From Butyrivibrio proteoclasticus B316 (GTDB lineage: Bacteria; Bacillota; Clostridia; Lachnospirales; Lachnospiraceae): a stretch of 64,000 nucleotides of DNA. The notes beneath the pieces are model-generated. The model saw nothing but the letters and a program-made list of their open reading frames with translations. It searched no databases and was not told the origin of the DNA. The translations under genes were made by a program, and so were the position numbers. This document shows positions 54,249 to 62,733 of the stretch, piece by piece; within the stretch, counting starts at the first letter, position 1, and every line of letters begins with the position of its first letter. The DNA is taken from assembly GCF_000145035.1 (NCBI RefSeq), contig NC_014387.1, positions 124,001-188,000 of the forward strand. Reading direction: 5' to 3'.

Positions 54249-56087
54249 ATGATGCAATCACGTACACATAACTGTGGTGAGTTGCGTATTTCCAATGTCG
54301 GCGAGAGCGTTACTCTTGTAGGCTGGCTTGAGAATATGCGTGAAGTTGGATCAGGACTTGGATTTGTCGTTCTGAGAGACTTCTATGGCACTACACAGAT
54401 TGTCCTTGAAACTGAGGAGATGGTCAAGACAGCCAAGGCCATCAATAAAGAGTCCACAATATCCGTTAAGGGCCTTGTAAGAGAGCGTAGCTCCAAGAAC
54501 CCCAAGCAGGAGACCGGTGATATCGAGGTGGTTCCTGAATCAATCACAGTTCTTGGTCGCTGCCGTTACAATGAGCTTCCATTTGAGATCAACCACTCAA
54601 GAGAGGCTGATGAGACAGCTAGACTTAAATATCGTTATCTTGATCTTCGTAACCCTGAGGTTAAGAAGAACATTATCCTTAGATGCAACGTAATAGCCGC
54701 ACTTCGTCAGGCTATGACAGAGCACGGATTCATGGAGATCACTACTCCTATCCTTACAGCTTCATCACCTGAGGGAGCAAGAGATTACCTTGTTCCTGCC
54801 AGAAAGCACCCTGGCAAGTTCTATGCACTTCCACAGGCTCCACAGCAGTTCAAGCAGCTTCTCATGACAGCCGGCTTTGACAGATACTTCCAGATTGCAC
54901 CTTGCTTCCGTGATGAGGATGCAAGAGGCGACAGAAGCCCGGGAGAGTTCTATCAGCTTGATATGGAGATGGCTTTCGCTACTCAGGAAGATGTATTTTC
55001 AGTATGTGAGGACGTACTTCCTCCAGTATTTGAGAAATTTGGAACCTATGACCGTGCAAGTAAGGCTCCTTTCACAAGAATCCCTTATCTTGAGGCTATG
55101 GAAAAATATGGTTCTGACAAGCCAGACCTTAGAATTGACCTTACAGTAACTGACGTTACAGAAACTCTCAAGGATTGCGGTTTTGGACCTTTCGCATCAA
55201 CTGTTTCTGCTGAGGCAGCAGAGGCCAGTGAGGGCGCTCTTACTGCAGGCGCAGCAACAGGCGTCAGGATCAAGGCTGTTGTTATCTCTGACTTCAAGGA
55301 GAGCCGTAAGTTCATCGACAAGACAATCGGTGATGTAGAAGTTCAGTCAGGTAATAAGGCTTACTGGTTCAGAATGGATGAGAACGGAGAACTTGTTGGT
55401 GGTATCTCCAAGTTCGTTGCTCCTATCAAGGATGCAGTTGTATCAGCTCTTTCACTTAAGGCTGGAGACCTCGTAGTTCTCTCAAGCGGCAAACTTACAG
55501 CTGCTCAGAAGACTGCAGGTGTTATCGTTAAGACATTTGGTGCTGCAGTTCCAGGACACATGGATAAAGAGAAATACGAGTTCTGCTGGATCGTAGATTT
55601 CCCTATGTACGAGATCGGCGAGGAGTCAGGAGAGCTTGAGTTCTGCCATAACCCATTCTCAATGCCATCAGGCGGACTTGAGACACTTCTCAAGGCTGAG
55701 AGAGGCGAGATTGATCCTCTTACAATTACAGCAGATCAGTATGACCTTGTTGTAAATGGTATTGAGCTTTCATCAGGTGCTGTACGTAACCATGATCCTG
55801 AGATCATGATCAAGGCATTTGAGATGGTCAGACTTGGCGAGGAAGACGTTAAGGCCAAGTTCCCTGCTATGTACAACGCATTCTGCTACGGCGCACCGCC
55901 ACACGCAGGAATCGCTCCGGGAGTAGACCGTATGGTAATGCTCCTTGCAGGTGAGGACTCAATCCGTGAGATCATTCCTTTCCCTATGAACAAGAATGCT
56001 CAGGATATCATGATGGGCGCTCCAAGCTACGTAACAGACAAGCAGCTTGAGGAATTACACATTAAGACTACTGCTACAGAAGAGTAA
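54249..56087 (+). CDS. aspS: Aspartyl-tRNA synthetase
   Basis: 612-residue bacterial-type AspRS. N-terminal OB anticodon-binding domain (RTHNCGELRISNVGESVTLVGWLENMR), class II motif 2 region FRDEDARGDRSPGEFYQLDMEM, the GAD insert (about 310-430) and motif 3 GIAPGVDRMVMLL. It charges tRNA-Asp; Clostridia lacking AsnRS may use it as a nondiscriminating enzyme, which cannot be decided here. A variable alanine-rich stretch VSAEAAEASEGALTAGAATG lies near residue 330, just before the GAD domain. ATG 54249 has GGAG 9 bases upstream. Confidence 0.95.
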   Translation: MMQSRTHNCGELRISNVGESVTLVGWLENMREVGSGLGFVVLRDFYGTTQIVLETEEMVKTAKAINKESTISVKGLVRERSSKNPKQETGDIEVVPESITVLGRCRYNELPFEINHSREADETARLKYRYLDLRNPEVKKNIILRCNVIAALRQAMTEHGFMEITTPILTASSPEGARDYLVPARKHPGKFYALPQAPQQFKQLLMTAGFDRYFQIAPCFRDEDARGDRSPGEFYQLDMEMAFATQEDVFSVCEDVLPPVFEKFGTYDRASKAPFTRIPYLEAMEKYGSDKPDLRIDLTVTDVTETLKDCGFGPFASTVSAEAAEASEGALTAGAATGVRIKAVVISDFKESRKFIDKTIGDVEVQSGNKAYWFRMDENGELVGGISKFVAPIKDAVVSALSLKAGDLVVLSSGKLTAAQKTAGVIVKTFGAAVPGHMDKEKYEFCWIVDFPMYEIGEESGELEFCHNPFSMPSGGLETLLKAERGEIDPLTITADQYDLVVNGIELSSGAVRNHDPEIMIKAFEMVRLGEEDVKAKFPAMYNAFCYGAPPHAGIAPGVDRMVMLLAGEDSIREIIPFPMNKNAQDIMMGAPSYVTDKQLEELHIKTTATEE

Positions 56088-56109
56088 TAGATATTATATT
56101 GACATAAAA

Positions 56110-56142
56110 AGTGCCACGGCGATGTTTTATCGCCGTGGCACT
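56110..56142. terminator. Bidirectional terminator between aspS and the XRE gene
   Basis: AGTGCCACGGCGAT pairs perfectly with ATCGCCGTGGCACT around GTTTT. On the minus strand it is followed by TTTTTATG and on the plus strand by an AT-rich stretch. Confidence 0.85.
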
Positions 56143-56158
56143 CACTATTTTAAAAATT

Positions 56159-56521
56159 CTACGGTAAACGTTTCCTTGTCATTCCCTGCAGGATAGTGAA
56201 TAGCGCATCAAACTGCTGCGGAGTCAGACGACTTGCCATATTCATAAACTCCTTGTACTTGATGGAATGAACATCCTTGTCATAAATGCTCATGAAATAA
56301 GAAGGCGAAACATCCAGATATTCACATATCTCCAAAAACATTAACAGAGACGGAAGCGATTTCCTGTTCTCAATGTTATTGATATATCCCGGGTTCTGCC
56401 CCAGTGACAAACTCATATCCCTTGCGGAAATGCCGTTATTACGTCTCATCTCCTCAAGGCGCCTTACGAAAGTCTCAATATATTCAGATTCATATTCCTT
56501 GTTACTCTTAGTCCTGGACAT
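56159..56521 (-). CDS. XRE family transcriptional regulator
   Basis: About 120 residues with a HTH_3 domain: FVRRLEEMRRNNGISARDMSLSLGQNPGYINNIENRKSLPSLLMFLEICEYLDVSPSYFM. The C-terminus (MASRLTPQQFDALFTILQGM) is a short helical tail, common in small Clostridia regulators. Start is uncertain: ATG 56521 (MSRTKSNKEY) has no clear ribosome site; an upstream TTG at 56548 would add nine residues. It reads away from the polysaccharide genes, and the AT-rich gap between contains repeated AACGATA sequences. Confidence 0.8.
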   Translation of the reverse strand: MSRTKSNKEYESEYIETFVRRLEEMRRNNGISARDMSLSLGQNPGYINNIENRKSLPSLLMFLEICEYLDVSPSYFMSIYDKDVHSIKYKEFMNMASRLTPQQFDALFTILQGMTRKRLP

Positions 56522-56548
56522 CGTTGTATTCTCATAGACCTTTCTCAA

Positions 56549-57095
56549 AGTCTTGATCTGACTACTAGTTTCTCCATATATATGATGAATTATCCACTAA
56601 CAGAATAGATATCAAACAATATGCTACTCCATTCAAAAAGAATCTATATATCGATTATAACATATAACAGACGCTATAGATAGAAATATATAGTCTAGAA
56701 AACGATATATGGAATATTAACTGTTCTACAATTAATAATAGTCATCTAAACGATAGTCAAAATACCATAATAGGCAATAACTATATTTCGAGTATAGCTC
56801 TATCGTTGTAACACATAAAAATGTAAACCCATCTTACAGAAAGTCCTGGGTTTGCACAACAGTATTGTTAGGGGGAACAGCATTAGTGAGTATCATCAGT
56901 GCTTGAAGTACCGCGATACTTATTCTTTTCCAGTAATGCCGATTCCGGTAGTATTTCCCAAAATTTATTAAACATGTTGCATAAGTGTTTTAGTGAGATA
57001 CAGAGAAAATCAAAAGCAATACAGTATCGTTAGTGTGGAAATTACTTATAATCCGATTGATTCCATAAATAATAGTATAACGACAGGGTTAGTAT
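56549..57095. other. AT-rich intergenic region at the edge of the polysaccharide locus
   Basis: No ORF is convincing. Visible structure: AACGATA at about 56700-56707 and 56749-56755, with the inverted copy TATCGTT at 56801-56807; a stem of AAACCCA with TGGGTTT (about 56824-56853); and a small AAGTA/TACTT hairpin near 56913-56927 followed by ATTCTTTT. These may include operator sites for the XRE protein and the promoter of the following operon. Confidence 0.45.
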
Positions 57096-58097
57096 ATGAA
57101 GGTAGCTATTTCTATACCAGTTCATGAAAAACCGGATGTGGTCATTGATCAGATAAATAATATCAAAAAATATGTTCCGGACGCAGTATTAGTCATACAT
57201 GTTAGCAGTGAGCTGAAAGAATACGCTGATCTAGAAAGATTTATAGCCAATGAAAACAGCGTGTACATGAATCCTGAGCATCTTATGTGCGGTTGGGGAA
57301 AAATTATAGATGCACATATATCGAATTATAAATACCTAAGATCGATTACAGATTTTGATTACATAATGTTCCATGCCTCAAATGATATGTACATCCGTAA
57401 AGGAGTTGAAAAATATATTTCGCAGTTTGACGCCGGTTTTCACGTGCATAAAGTATTTAAGATTAGTAGGTGGTGGCCGAGCGTTTGTGCATTGGAGGAT
57501 CCTGTTGTTGCCGAGATTTTGCATCTAATTGATGAGGATTCCATTGTTGCAACTCAGGTAGAAAGCTCATTTTACAGTAGAGTGCTTTTCGACGAAATTG
57601 TAGAGACTATTGAAAATGCAAGAGCATTAACTGCTCAAAATACAAGGCTGAATTACGAAAAGAACTACACGAGAGAAGAAGTCTACTTTTCAACGATTGC
57701 AAATCATTTAATGCTGGAAAGAGGACTTCACAGAGGATTTCCAACAACTTATTCAGAAGTTCATGATTTCGACCGGGCATTATGGAAAAAACAACATGTT
57801 ACTTGGGGTATATATCACCGTCTCGGGCTAAACAAGCTAATACCCAGAGCGTCATATGACAAGTTCGAAAAAGATTATTCTGATAGATTTGCTGAAAAGA
57901 ACAAGACAGCCCTTACTGTACATAAGGTAAAGAAGCTGATAAAGAATCCATCGGCCTTTCTGAAAACACACTTGTTTTTGAATGATTCAGTGGCTAGGTA
58001 CAGATTATATGGAGAAGAGATTTTTTCTGTAAAAAGAGTTCCAAGAGATATAAACAATCCATTGCGTGTTTATATAAATGAGCTAAAGGAGACATGA
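57096..58097 (+). CDS. Glycosyltransferase-like protein, Core-2/I-branching (GT14) type
   Basis: 333-residue protein beginning MKVAISIPVHEKPDVVIDQINNIKKY, with DYIMFHASNDMYIRKGVEKYI taking the position of the donor-site acidic region and SSFYSRVLFDEIVETI further on. This arrangement resembles Core-2/I-branching beta-1,6-N-acetylglucosaminyltransferase-like proteins of bacterial surface polysaccharide loci. The C-terminal 80 residues are basic (KVKKLIKNPSAFLKTHL) and may bind the membrane. Donor and acceptor are unknown. It begins a tight six-gene run with overlaps or gaps under 10 bases. Confidence 0.7.
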   Translation: MKVAISIPVHEKPDVVIDQINNIKKYVPDAVLVIHVSSELKEYADLERFIANENSVYMNPEHLMCGWGKIIDAHISNYKYLRSITDFDYIMFHASNDMYIRKGVEKYISQFDAGFHVHKVFKISRWWPSVCALEDPVVAEILHLIDEDSIVATQVESSFYSRVLFDEIVETIENARALTAQNTRLNYEKNYTREEVYFSTIANHLMLERGLHRGFPTTYSEVHDFDRALWKKQHVTWGIYHRLGLNKLIPRASYDKFEKDYSDRFAEKNKTALTVHKVKKLIKNPSAFLKTHLFLNDSVARYRLYGEEIFSVKRVPRDINNPLRVYINELKET

Positions 58098-58103
58098 AGT
58101 GAG

Positions 58104-58736
58104 ATGGAAATTATAGCACATCGGGGTTTTTGGAAGGAAACTAATGAAAAGAACCAAAAAGAAGCTTTTGAACGTGCAAGAAATGCGATGATTGGGACAG
58201 AAACAGACTTTAGAGATTATATGCAAAAGCTTGTCATATCACATAATGTCGCAGGTCCTACCTGCATGGATGCGGATGATTTCTTTGCATTGTACAAAGA
58301 TCAGAAGTTTACGCTGGCACTGAATGTAAAGGCAGATGGAATCCAGCAGCTTTTAAAAGAGCTTCTGATTAAACACAATCTAACAAATTATTTCTGTTTT
58401 GATATGTCTATTCCTGATACTTTGGAATACATTAATTCGGGTTTGAAATTCTTCGTTAGAGAAAGCGAATACGAAAAAATAAGCAGCCTTTATGAAAAGG
58501 CTGATGGCGTCTGGGCAGATGGCTTTGAGTCAGATTCATGGATTACCAAAGAATACATTAAGAATCATAGAGAGAAAGGCAAGAAGGTCTGTATTGTATC
58601 TTCAGATCTACACCAAAGAGCTTACACGGATTTGTGGGAACGAATAAAAGATAAGGAACTACTTGATGATGATGGAGTGATTCTCTGTACAGATTACCCG
58701 GACAAAGCAAAGGAGTTTTTCTATGGGAAAGATTAA
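58104..58736 (+). CDS. Glycerophosphodiester phosphodiesterase-like protein
   Basis: 210-residue PLC-like TIM barrel, short for GDPD (about 240-250). The catalytic residues are all visible: IIAHRGFW (His6-Arg7), TETDFRDYMQKLVISHN with Glu, Asp and the second His. Typical GDPDs cleave glycerophosphodiesters to glycerol 3-phosphate and alcohol. In this polysaccharide context it may instead act on a glycerol-phosphate substituent or an intermediate (inference). Its end overlaps the HAD gene by 14 bases. Confidence 0.75.
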   Translation: MEIIAHRGFWKETNEKNQKEAFERARNAMIGTETDFRDYMQKLVISHNVAGPTCMDADDFFALYKDQKFTLALNVKADGIQQLLKELLIKHNLTNYFCFDMSIPDTLEYINSGLKFFVRESEYEKISSLYEKADGVWADGFESDSWITKEYIKNHREKGKKVCIVSSDLHQRAYTDLWERIKDKELLDDDGVILCTDYPDKAKEFFYGKD

Positions 58737-59355
58737 AGCGATAATTTTCGACATGGATGGAGTACTGATAGATGCCAAAGAATGGCATTATGAAGCTCTT
58801 AATAGGGCACTTGAATTATTTGGTTACACAATTACCCGTTATGACCATCTTGTAACATATGATGGCCTTCCGACCAGAAAAAAGCTCGAAATGCTTACCA
58901 AAGAGAGAAATCTGCCTAAGGAACTACATGGATTCATCAATGAGATGAAACAGCAGTATACGATGGAAATCGTACATTCTAAATGCAAGCCGGTATTTCA
59001 GAGAGAGTATGCAATATCCAAACTAAAATCTGAAGGATACAAGATAGGCGTTGCGTCTAATTCTGTTAAGAATTCTATAGTGACAATGATGGAGAAGAGT
59101 GATCTAAGTAAGTACCTTGACACCATCGTTTCTAATCAAGATGTCAAAGAAGGAAAACCAAATCCTGAAATATACATAAAAGCAATCAATAACCTGGGGA
59201 TGAAACCCGAGGATTGCATGGTAATTGAAGATAACATAAATGGCATCAAGGCAGGAATTGCAGCTGGTGCTCATGTTATGCAGGTAGAAAATGTTCATGA
59301 CGTTACATATGACAATATAGTCAAAAACATAAGAGAGTTTGAGGAGACGAACTAA
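58723..59355 (+). CDS. HAD family hydrolase, beta-phosphoglucomutase-like
   Basis: 210-residue HAD superfamily enzyme. Motif I IIFDMDGVLID has both catalytic aspartates, motif II is VASNSVKN, motif III the lysine in VKEGKPNPEIYI and motif IV MVIEDNINGIKAG. The helical cap (HYEALNRALELFGYTITRYD ...) is of subfamily IA as in phosphoglycolate phosphatase and beta-phosphoglucomutase. It probably dephosphorylates or isomerises a sugar phosphate for the adjacent nucleotidyltransferases. Overlaps both neighbours. Confidence 0.88.
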   Translation: MGKIKAIIFDMDGVLIDAKEWHYEALNRALELFGYTITRYDHLVTYDGLPTRKKLEMLTKERNLPKELHGFINEMKQQYTMEIVHSKCKPVFQREYAISKLKSEGYKIGVASNSVKNSIVTMMEKSDLSKYLDTIVSNQDVKEGKPNPEIYIKAINNLGMKPEDCMVIEDNINGIKAGIAAGAHVMQVENVHDVTYDNIVKNIREFEETN

Positions 59356-60086
59356 TGCGAGTATTAATGCTTTTTTCTGGAGACGACAAGGCATTTAAAG
59401 ATAGTGGATTCCAGTACCCCAAGAACCTTACCGAGATAGGTGGAACACCCATGATAGAGAATGTCATGAGATGCTTTAGCGATGTTCTTGGTTGTGCCGA
59501 TGAAATATTACTGACAATGCGGCAGCAAGAAATAGACAGATATCATACTTCTTCTGTAGCGAAACTTCTATATCCTAAAGTAAAGATAGTAAGTGTTCCT
59601 AATATCACAAAAGGTGCTGCATGTGCGGTGTTACTGGCTATTGCCAGTATTGATAATTCTGATGAGCTCTTGGTTATCAACGGCGATATCATCATTGAAC
59701 AGTCAATTATGCCGGCCATAGATGATTTCAGGAAAAGAAAACTTGACGGCGGAGTAGTTACATTTGAAAGCGTACATCCAAGATGGTCGTTTGTTAAGTG
59801 TGACGAAACAGGGCAGATCATCGAAGCTACAGAAAAGAGACCAATAAGTAAAAATGCCACAGTGGGTGTTTATTATTTCAAGCATGGCAAGGACTATGTT
59901 GAGGCGGCAGAGAATATGATACGTAAAGACGCTGCAGTCAATGGCTCATTTTATATATGTCCTGCCTTTAATGAGCTGGTGCTTATGCAGAAGAAACTCG
60001 GGATATATCAGATAGACAGAGATAATTACTATTCACTTGCGTCTCCTTCAGGAGTTGAGGCGTATGAAAAACATTTGGAGGGCTAA
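59355..60086 (+). CDS. Nucleotidyltransferase-like protein with altered signature
   Basis: 243-residue GT-A-like NTP-transferase fold. It is clearly a paralogue of the protein at 60417-61139: both have ITKGAACAVLL / ITEGAACTVLL, HPRWSF / HPKWSY and NATVGVYYFKHGKDYV / EATVGIYNYKHGSDFV. The nucleotide-binding loop, however, is LFSGDDKAFKDSG instead of the canonical PMAGRGSRFADAG, so the catalytic Arg of GxGxR is not evident. It may be a regulatory or glycosyltransferase-like partner rather than an active cytidylyl- or thymidylyltransferase. Start overlaps the HAD stop by one base. Confidence 0.75.
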   Translation: MRVLMLFSGDDKAFKDSGFQYPKNLTEIGGTPMIENVMRCFSDVLGCADEILLTMRQQEIDRYHTSSVAKLLYPKVKIVSVPNITKGAACAVLLAIASIDNSDELLVINGDIIIEQSIMPAIDDFRKRKLDGGVVTFESVHPRWSFVKCDETGQIIEATEKRPISKNATVGVYYFKHGKDYVEAAENMIRKDAAVNGSFYICPAFNELVLMQKKLGIYQIDRDNYYSLASPSGVEAYEKHLEG

Positions 60087-60416
60087 ATGAAGGTAGATTC
60101 ACTAAATGCTATGACAAAAGGCTGGTTTATCGGAAACTTTGATCCATCGCTGTTTAAGACTAATGACGTTGAAGTGGCTGTTAAACGCTATAGAGCAGGT
60201 GACAGCGAAGAAGCTCACTACCACAAAATTGCTACTGAATACACCGTCATAATAGATGGTGAAGTAGAAATGAATGGAGTCAGATACAAAAAGGATGACA
60301 TTATAGTCATGGAACCGGGTGATGCTACGGATTTCAAGGCAATTACGGATAGCACAAATGTGGTGGTAAAAATTCCTGGAGCCAACAATGACAAGTATCT
60401 TGTGGAGGGAAAATAA
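60087..60416 (+). CDS. Small cupin domain protein
   Basis: 109-residue single-domain cupin. The metal-binding motif region is AGDSEEAHYHKIATEYTVIIDGEVEMNG and the second motif IIVMEPGDATDFKAI. Such cupins in sugar loci act as epimerases, isomerases or metal-dependent sensors; no choice can be made here. It fits exactly between the two paralogous nucleotidyltransferases with no intergenic base on either side, so the three are co-translated and probably work on one precursor. Confidence 0.85.
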   Translation: MKVDSLNAMTKGWFIGNFDPSLFKTNDVEVAVKRYRAGDSEEAHYHKIATEYTVIIDGEVEMNGVRYKKDDIIVMEPGDATDFKAITDSTNVVVKIPGANNDKYLVEGK

Positions 60417-61139
60417 ATGTTGAATATCGTTATTCCAATGGCAGGAAGAGGAAGCAGATTTGCAGATGCAGGCTATGAACTTCCCAAGCCTCTTATAGAT
60501 GTAAATGGTAAACCCATGATAGAAGTGGTGACCAATAACATAAGCCCTAGATGCGAGCACAGATTCATATACATCTGCCAGGAAGAACACTTAAATAAGT
60601 ATAACCTAAGTGATGAGCTTGAGAGAATGTCACCTGGTTGCAGGATAATCACAATAGACCATATCACAGAAGGCGCGGCATGTACTGTGCTCCTATCTGA
60701 AAAGTACATTGATAACGATGACGAGATGATGATTGCTAACAGCGATCAGTATGTAGATACAGACATAAACGATTATATTCCCAAGATAAAGGATAACGAT
60801 GGTCTTATCATGACAATGCCGGCAGATCATCCTAAGTGGAGCTATATCAGATTTGATGAAAGTGGTTATGTTACAGAGGTCCGTGAAAAAGAAGTAATTT
60901 CGCATGAAGCAACAGTGGGAATCTACAACTATAAACATGGTAGTGATTTCGTTAAGTACGCGCATCAGATGATAGAGAAAAATATAAGAGTAAATAACGA
61001 GTTCTATGTTGCTCCTGTTTACAATGAAATGATCGCTGATGGCAAGAAGATTGTGTTCCACAATGTTGGAGAAAAAATGCATGGATTAGGAACACCGGAA
61101 GATCTTAATATTTTTTTGAATCTACTAAATGAAAAATAA
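60417..61139 (+). CDS. Sugar-phosphate or polyol-phosphate nucleotidyltransferase
   Basis: 240-residue nucleotidyltransferase. The signature is intact: MLNIVIPMAGRGSRFADAGYELPKPLIDVNGKPMIEVV, with GxGxRF and the catalytic Lys in PKPL; the metal site is ANSDQYVD. It transfers a nucleotide to a sugar or polyol phosphate; cytidylyl transfer is a plausible guess from the SD variant of the metal motif. It ends the tight run begun at 57096; 290 AT-rich bases without gene follow. Confidence 0.85.
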   Translation: MLNIVIPMAGRGSRFADAGYELPKPLIDVNGKPMIEVVTNNISPRCEHRFIYICQEEHLNKYNLSDELERMSPGCRIITIDHITEGAACTVLLSEKYIDNDDEMMIANSDQYVDTDINDYIPKIKDNDGLIMTMPADHPKWSYIRFDESGYVTEVREKEVISHEATVGIYNYKHGSDFVKYAHQMIEKNIRVNNEFYVAPVYNEMIADGKKIVFHNVGEKMHGLGTPEDLNIFLNLLNEK

Positions 61140-61429
61140 TGAATTAGATAATAAATGTATGCATAGGGGTGTATTGTTTTAATCCAGTAAACCAGGCGGA
61201 TAGTAAATAACTATATCTAGATGTATAAATCATTGAATGAATAATTGATGTAATAAAATTGTTTGATTTTGTAGCAAAGAGGTATTTCGTGTTTGTTTAT
61301 TTAATTTTGGTTTTTTAATTGCTGAATTAGGTTTAAAAATAGACGTAATGAAAAATTAGTTGATTTTTGGATGATGTTAATAAGACAGTAAGCTAAGCAA
61401 AGAAAATGTTGAATGGAGAATGTTGAATA
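61140..61429. other. AT-rich gap without visible gene
   Basis: Very T- and A-rich. I find no ORF, hairpin with T-run, or promoter that stands out from background. It probably carries the promoter of the following glycosyltransferase genes. Confidence 0.5.
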
Positions 61430-62722
61430 ATGGGAAAAGTGACAAAAAAAGTGCTTGATGATGAATATATAGACGAGTATCTTATGAGATTGGCTGAGAA
61501 TAAGCAGAAACAAGCATGGGTAGGAACTAGACCGCCATTTGAAATGACACCAATTGATTTATTGAATAGTACAAACTGCAGGGTCAGTTCCAAACTGCAT
61601 CATCAATATACGGTTGTGTGGTTTATGGAACATATGATGTGTGATATTCATCCCCTGAGTTGGAAGATAGCCTTAGATGAAGCAATTTGTTTGTTAAGAA
61701 GAGAAGGAAAGCTAATAATAAGAACTAAGCAAAATGATCATTTCACTATTCCTAAATTGAAAAACTTTTTGGGTAGAAAGATAGATATCAGCTGCGAAAT
61801 TGATTTGGAATACAAATTCAAAGATGATACATGGATTCTAGTATTCAATATTACCAGAAATAATTATGAAAGTTATCTTTCTGACTCATGGACTTTTGCT
61901 GTACTGACAAATGGTAAAAAAGAAAAAAATGTTTTGCATTTTTTGGAATCGATAAAGTTGGCGCATGAGGCATATGAAAAACGAAATGATATTGAGATTA
62001 TTATATGTGGACCTCAAAATGAAAAATTTGATAGATATGATGTTCGATATATTGACTTAGGTGAGTTTAGAGATGATTGTTATGCCGAGATTAGCAGAAA
62101 GAAAAATGTTATAGCAAAAGAAGCAAAGAATGACAATTTGTTAATTGCGCATGATAGATATGTTCTACCTCAAAATTTTTTTATTGGGTTTGAAAAATAT
62201 GGGTATGATTTTGGGTATGTAACAGTTAGGCAATCATACACTAATGGAGATGAATATCCTGCGTTTTGCAGGATGGACAATTATCTGCTGTGGGGGAATC
62301 CTGTTAGAGTTGATAATTATAATTATCTATTTCCCAGTGCGTTTTTAAACGGGGGATTATTGATATTCAAAACATATCTGTTAAGAAATATTGGTTTTAA
62401 TAAACTTCTTATGTGGAATCAAATGGAAGATGTTGAATTAACGAAGTCGTTTCAAGAACATTCTATTATTCCTAGAGTTAATTTTTTTGTTGAAGCTGTC
62501 ACAATTGGGGTGAATACAGATTATACGGGGACCTTTAAATTAGAAGATACAGGGAGTTTAGTCAGTGCATGGGGCCATGATAATACACCATATTCCATTA
62601 GACCTAAATTTGCAGATAGTAAAATTGTTAAAAAATTGCAATATATTGCTATTTTCTTTCCTAAGAGATTAAAGAGCAATAAAGTTTATAGAAAAATGGT
62701 AGATTTTATTTTATCTAAGTAA
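61430..62722 (+). CDS. Glycosyltransferase with an N-terminal methyltransferase-like remnant
   Basis: 430-residue protein. Residues about 30-130 look like the second half of a class I methyltransferase (VVWFMEHMMCDIHPLSWKIALDEAICLLRREGKLIIRTKQND), without the SAM-binding glycine loop. From residue 155 a GT-A glycosyltransferase begins (WTFAVLTNGKKEKNVLHFLESIKLAHEAYEKRNDIEIIICGPQ), with FLNGGLLIFKTYLLRNIGFNKLLMWNQMEDVELTKSFQEHSI as the acceptor ED motif region. Acceptor and donor are unknown. Codon use is very AT-rich, unlike the metabolic genes upstream. GGAG lies about 12 bases before ATG 61430. Confidence 0.75.
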   Translation: MGKVTKKVLDDEYIDEYLMRLAENKQKQAWVGTRPPFEMTPIDLLNSTNCRVSSKLHHQYTVVWFMEHMMCDIHPLSWKIALDEAICLLRREGKLIIRTKQNDHFTIPKLKNFLGRKIDISCEIDLEYKFKDDTWILVFNITRNNYESYLSDSWTFAVLTNGKKEKNVLHFLESIKLAHEAYEKRNDIEIIICGPQNEKFDRYDVRYIDLGEFRDDCYAEISRKKNVIAKEAKNDNLLIAHDRYVLPQNFFIGFEKYGYDFGYVTVRQSYTNGDEYPAFCRMDNYLLWGNPVRVDNYNYLFPSAFLNGGLLIFKTYLLRNIGFNKLLMWNQMEDVELTKSFQEHSIIPRVNFFVEAVTIGVNTDYTGTFKLEDTGSLVSAWGHDNTPYSIRPKFADSKIVKKLQYIAIFFPKRLKSNKVYRKMVDFILSK

Positions 62723-62733
62723 GGTGGGTATAA

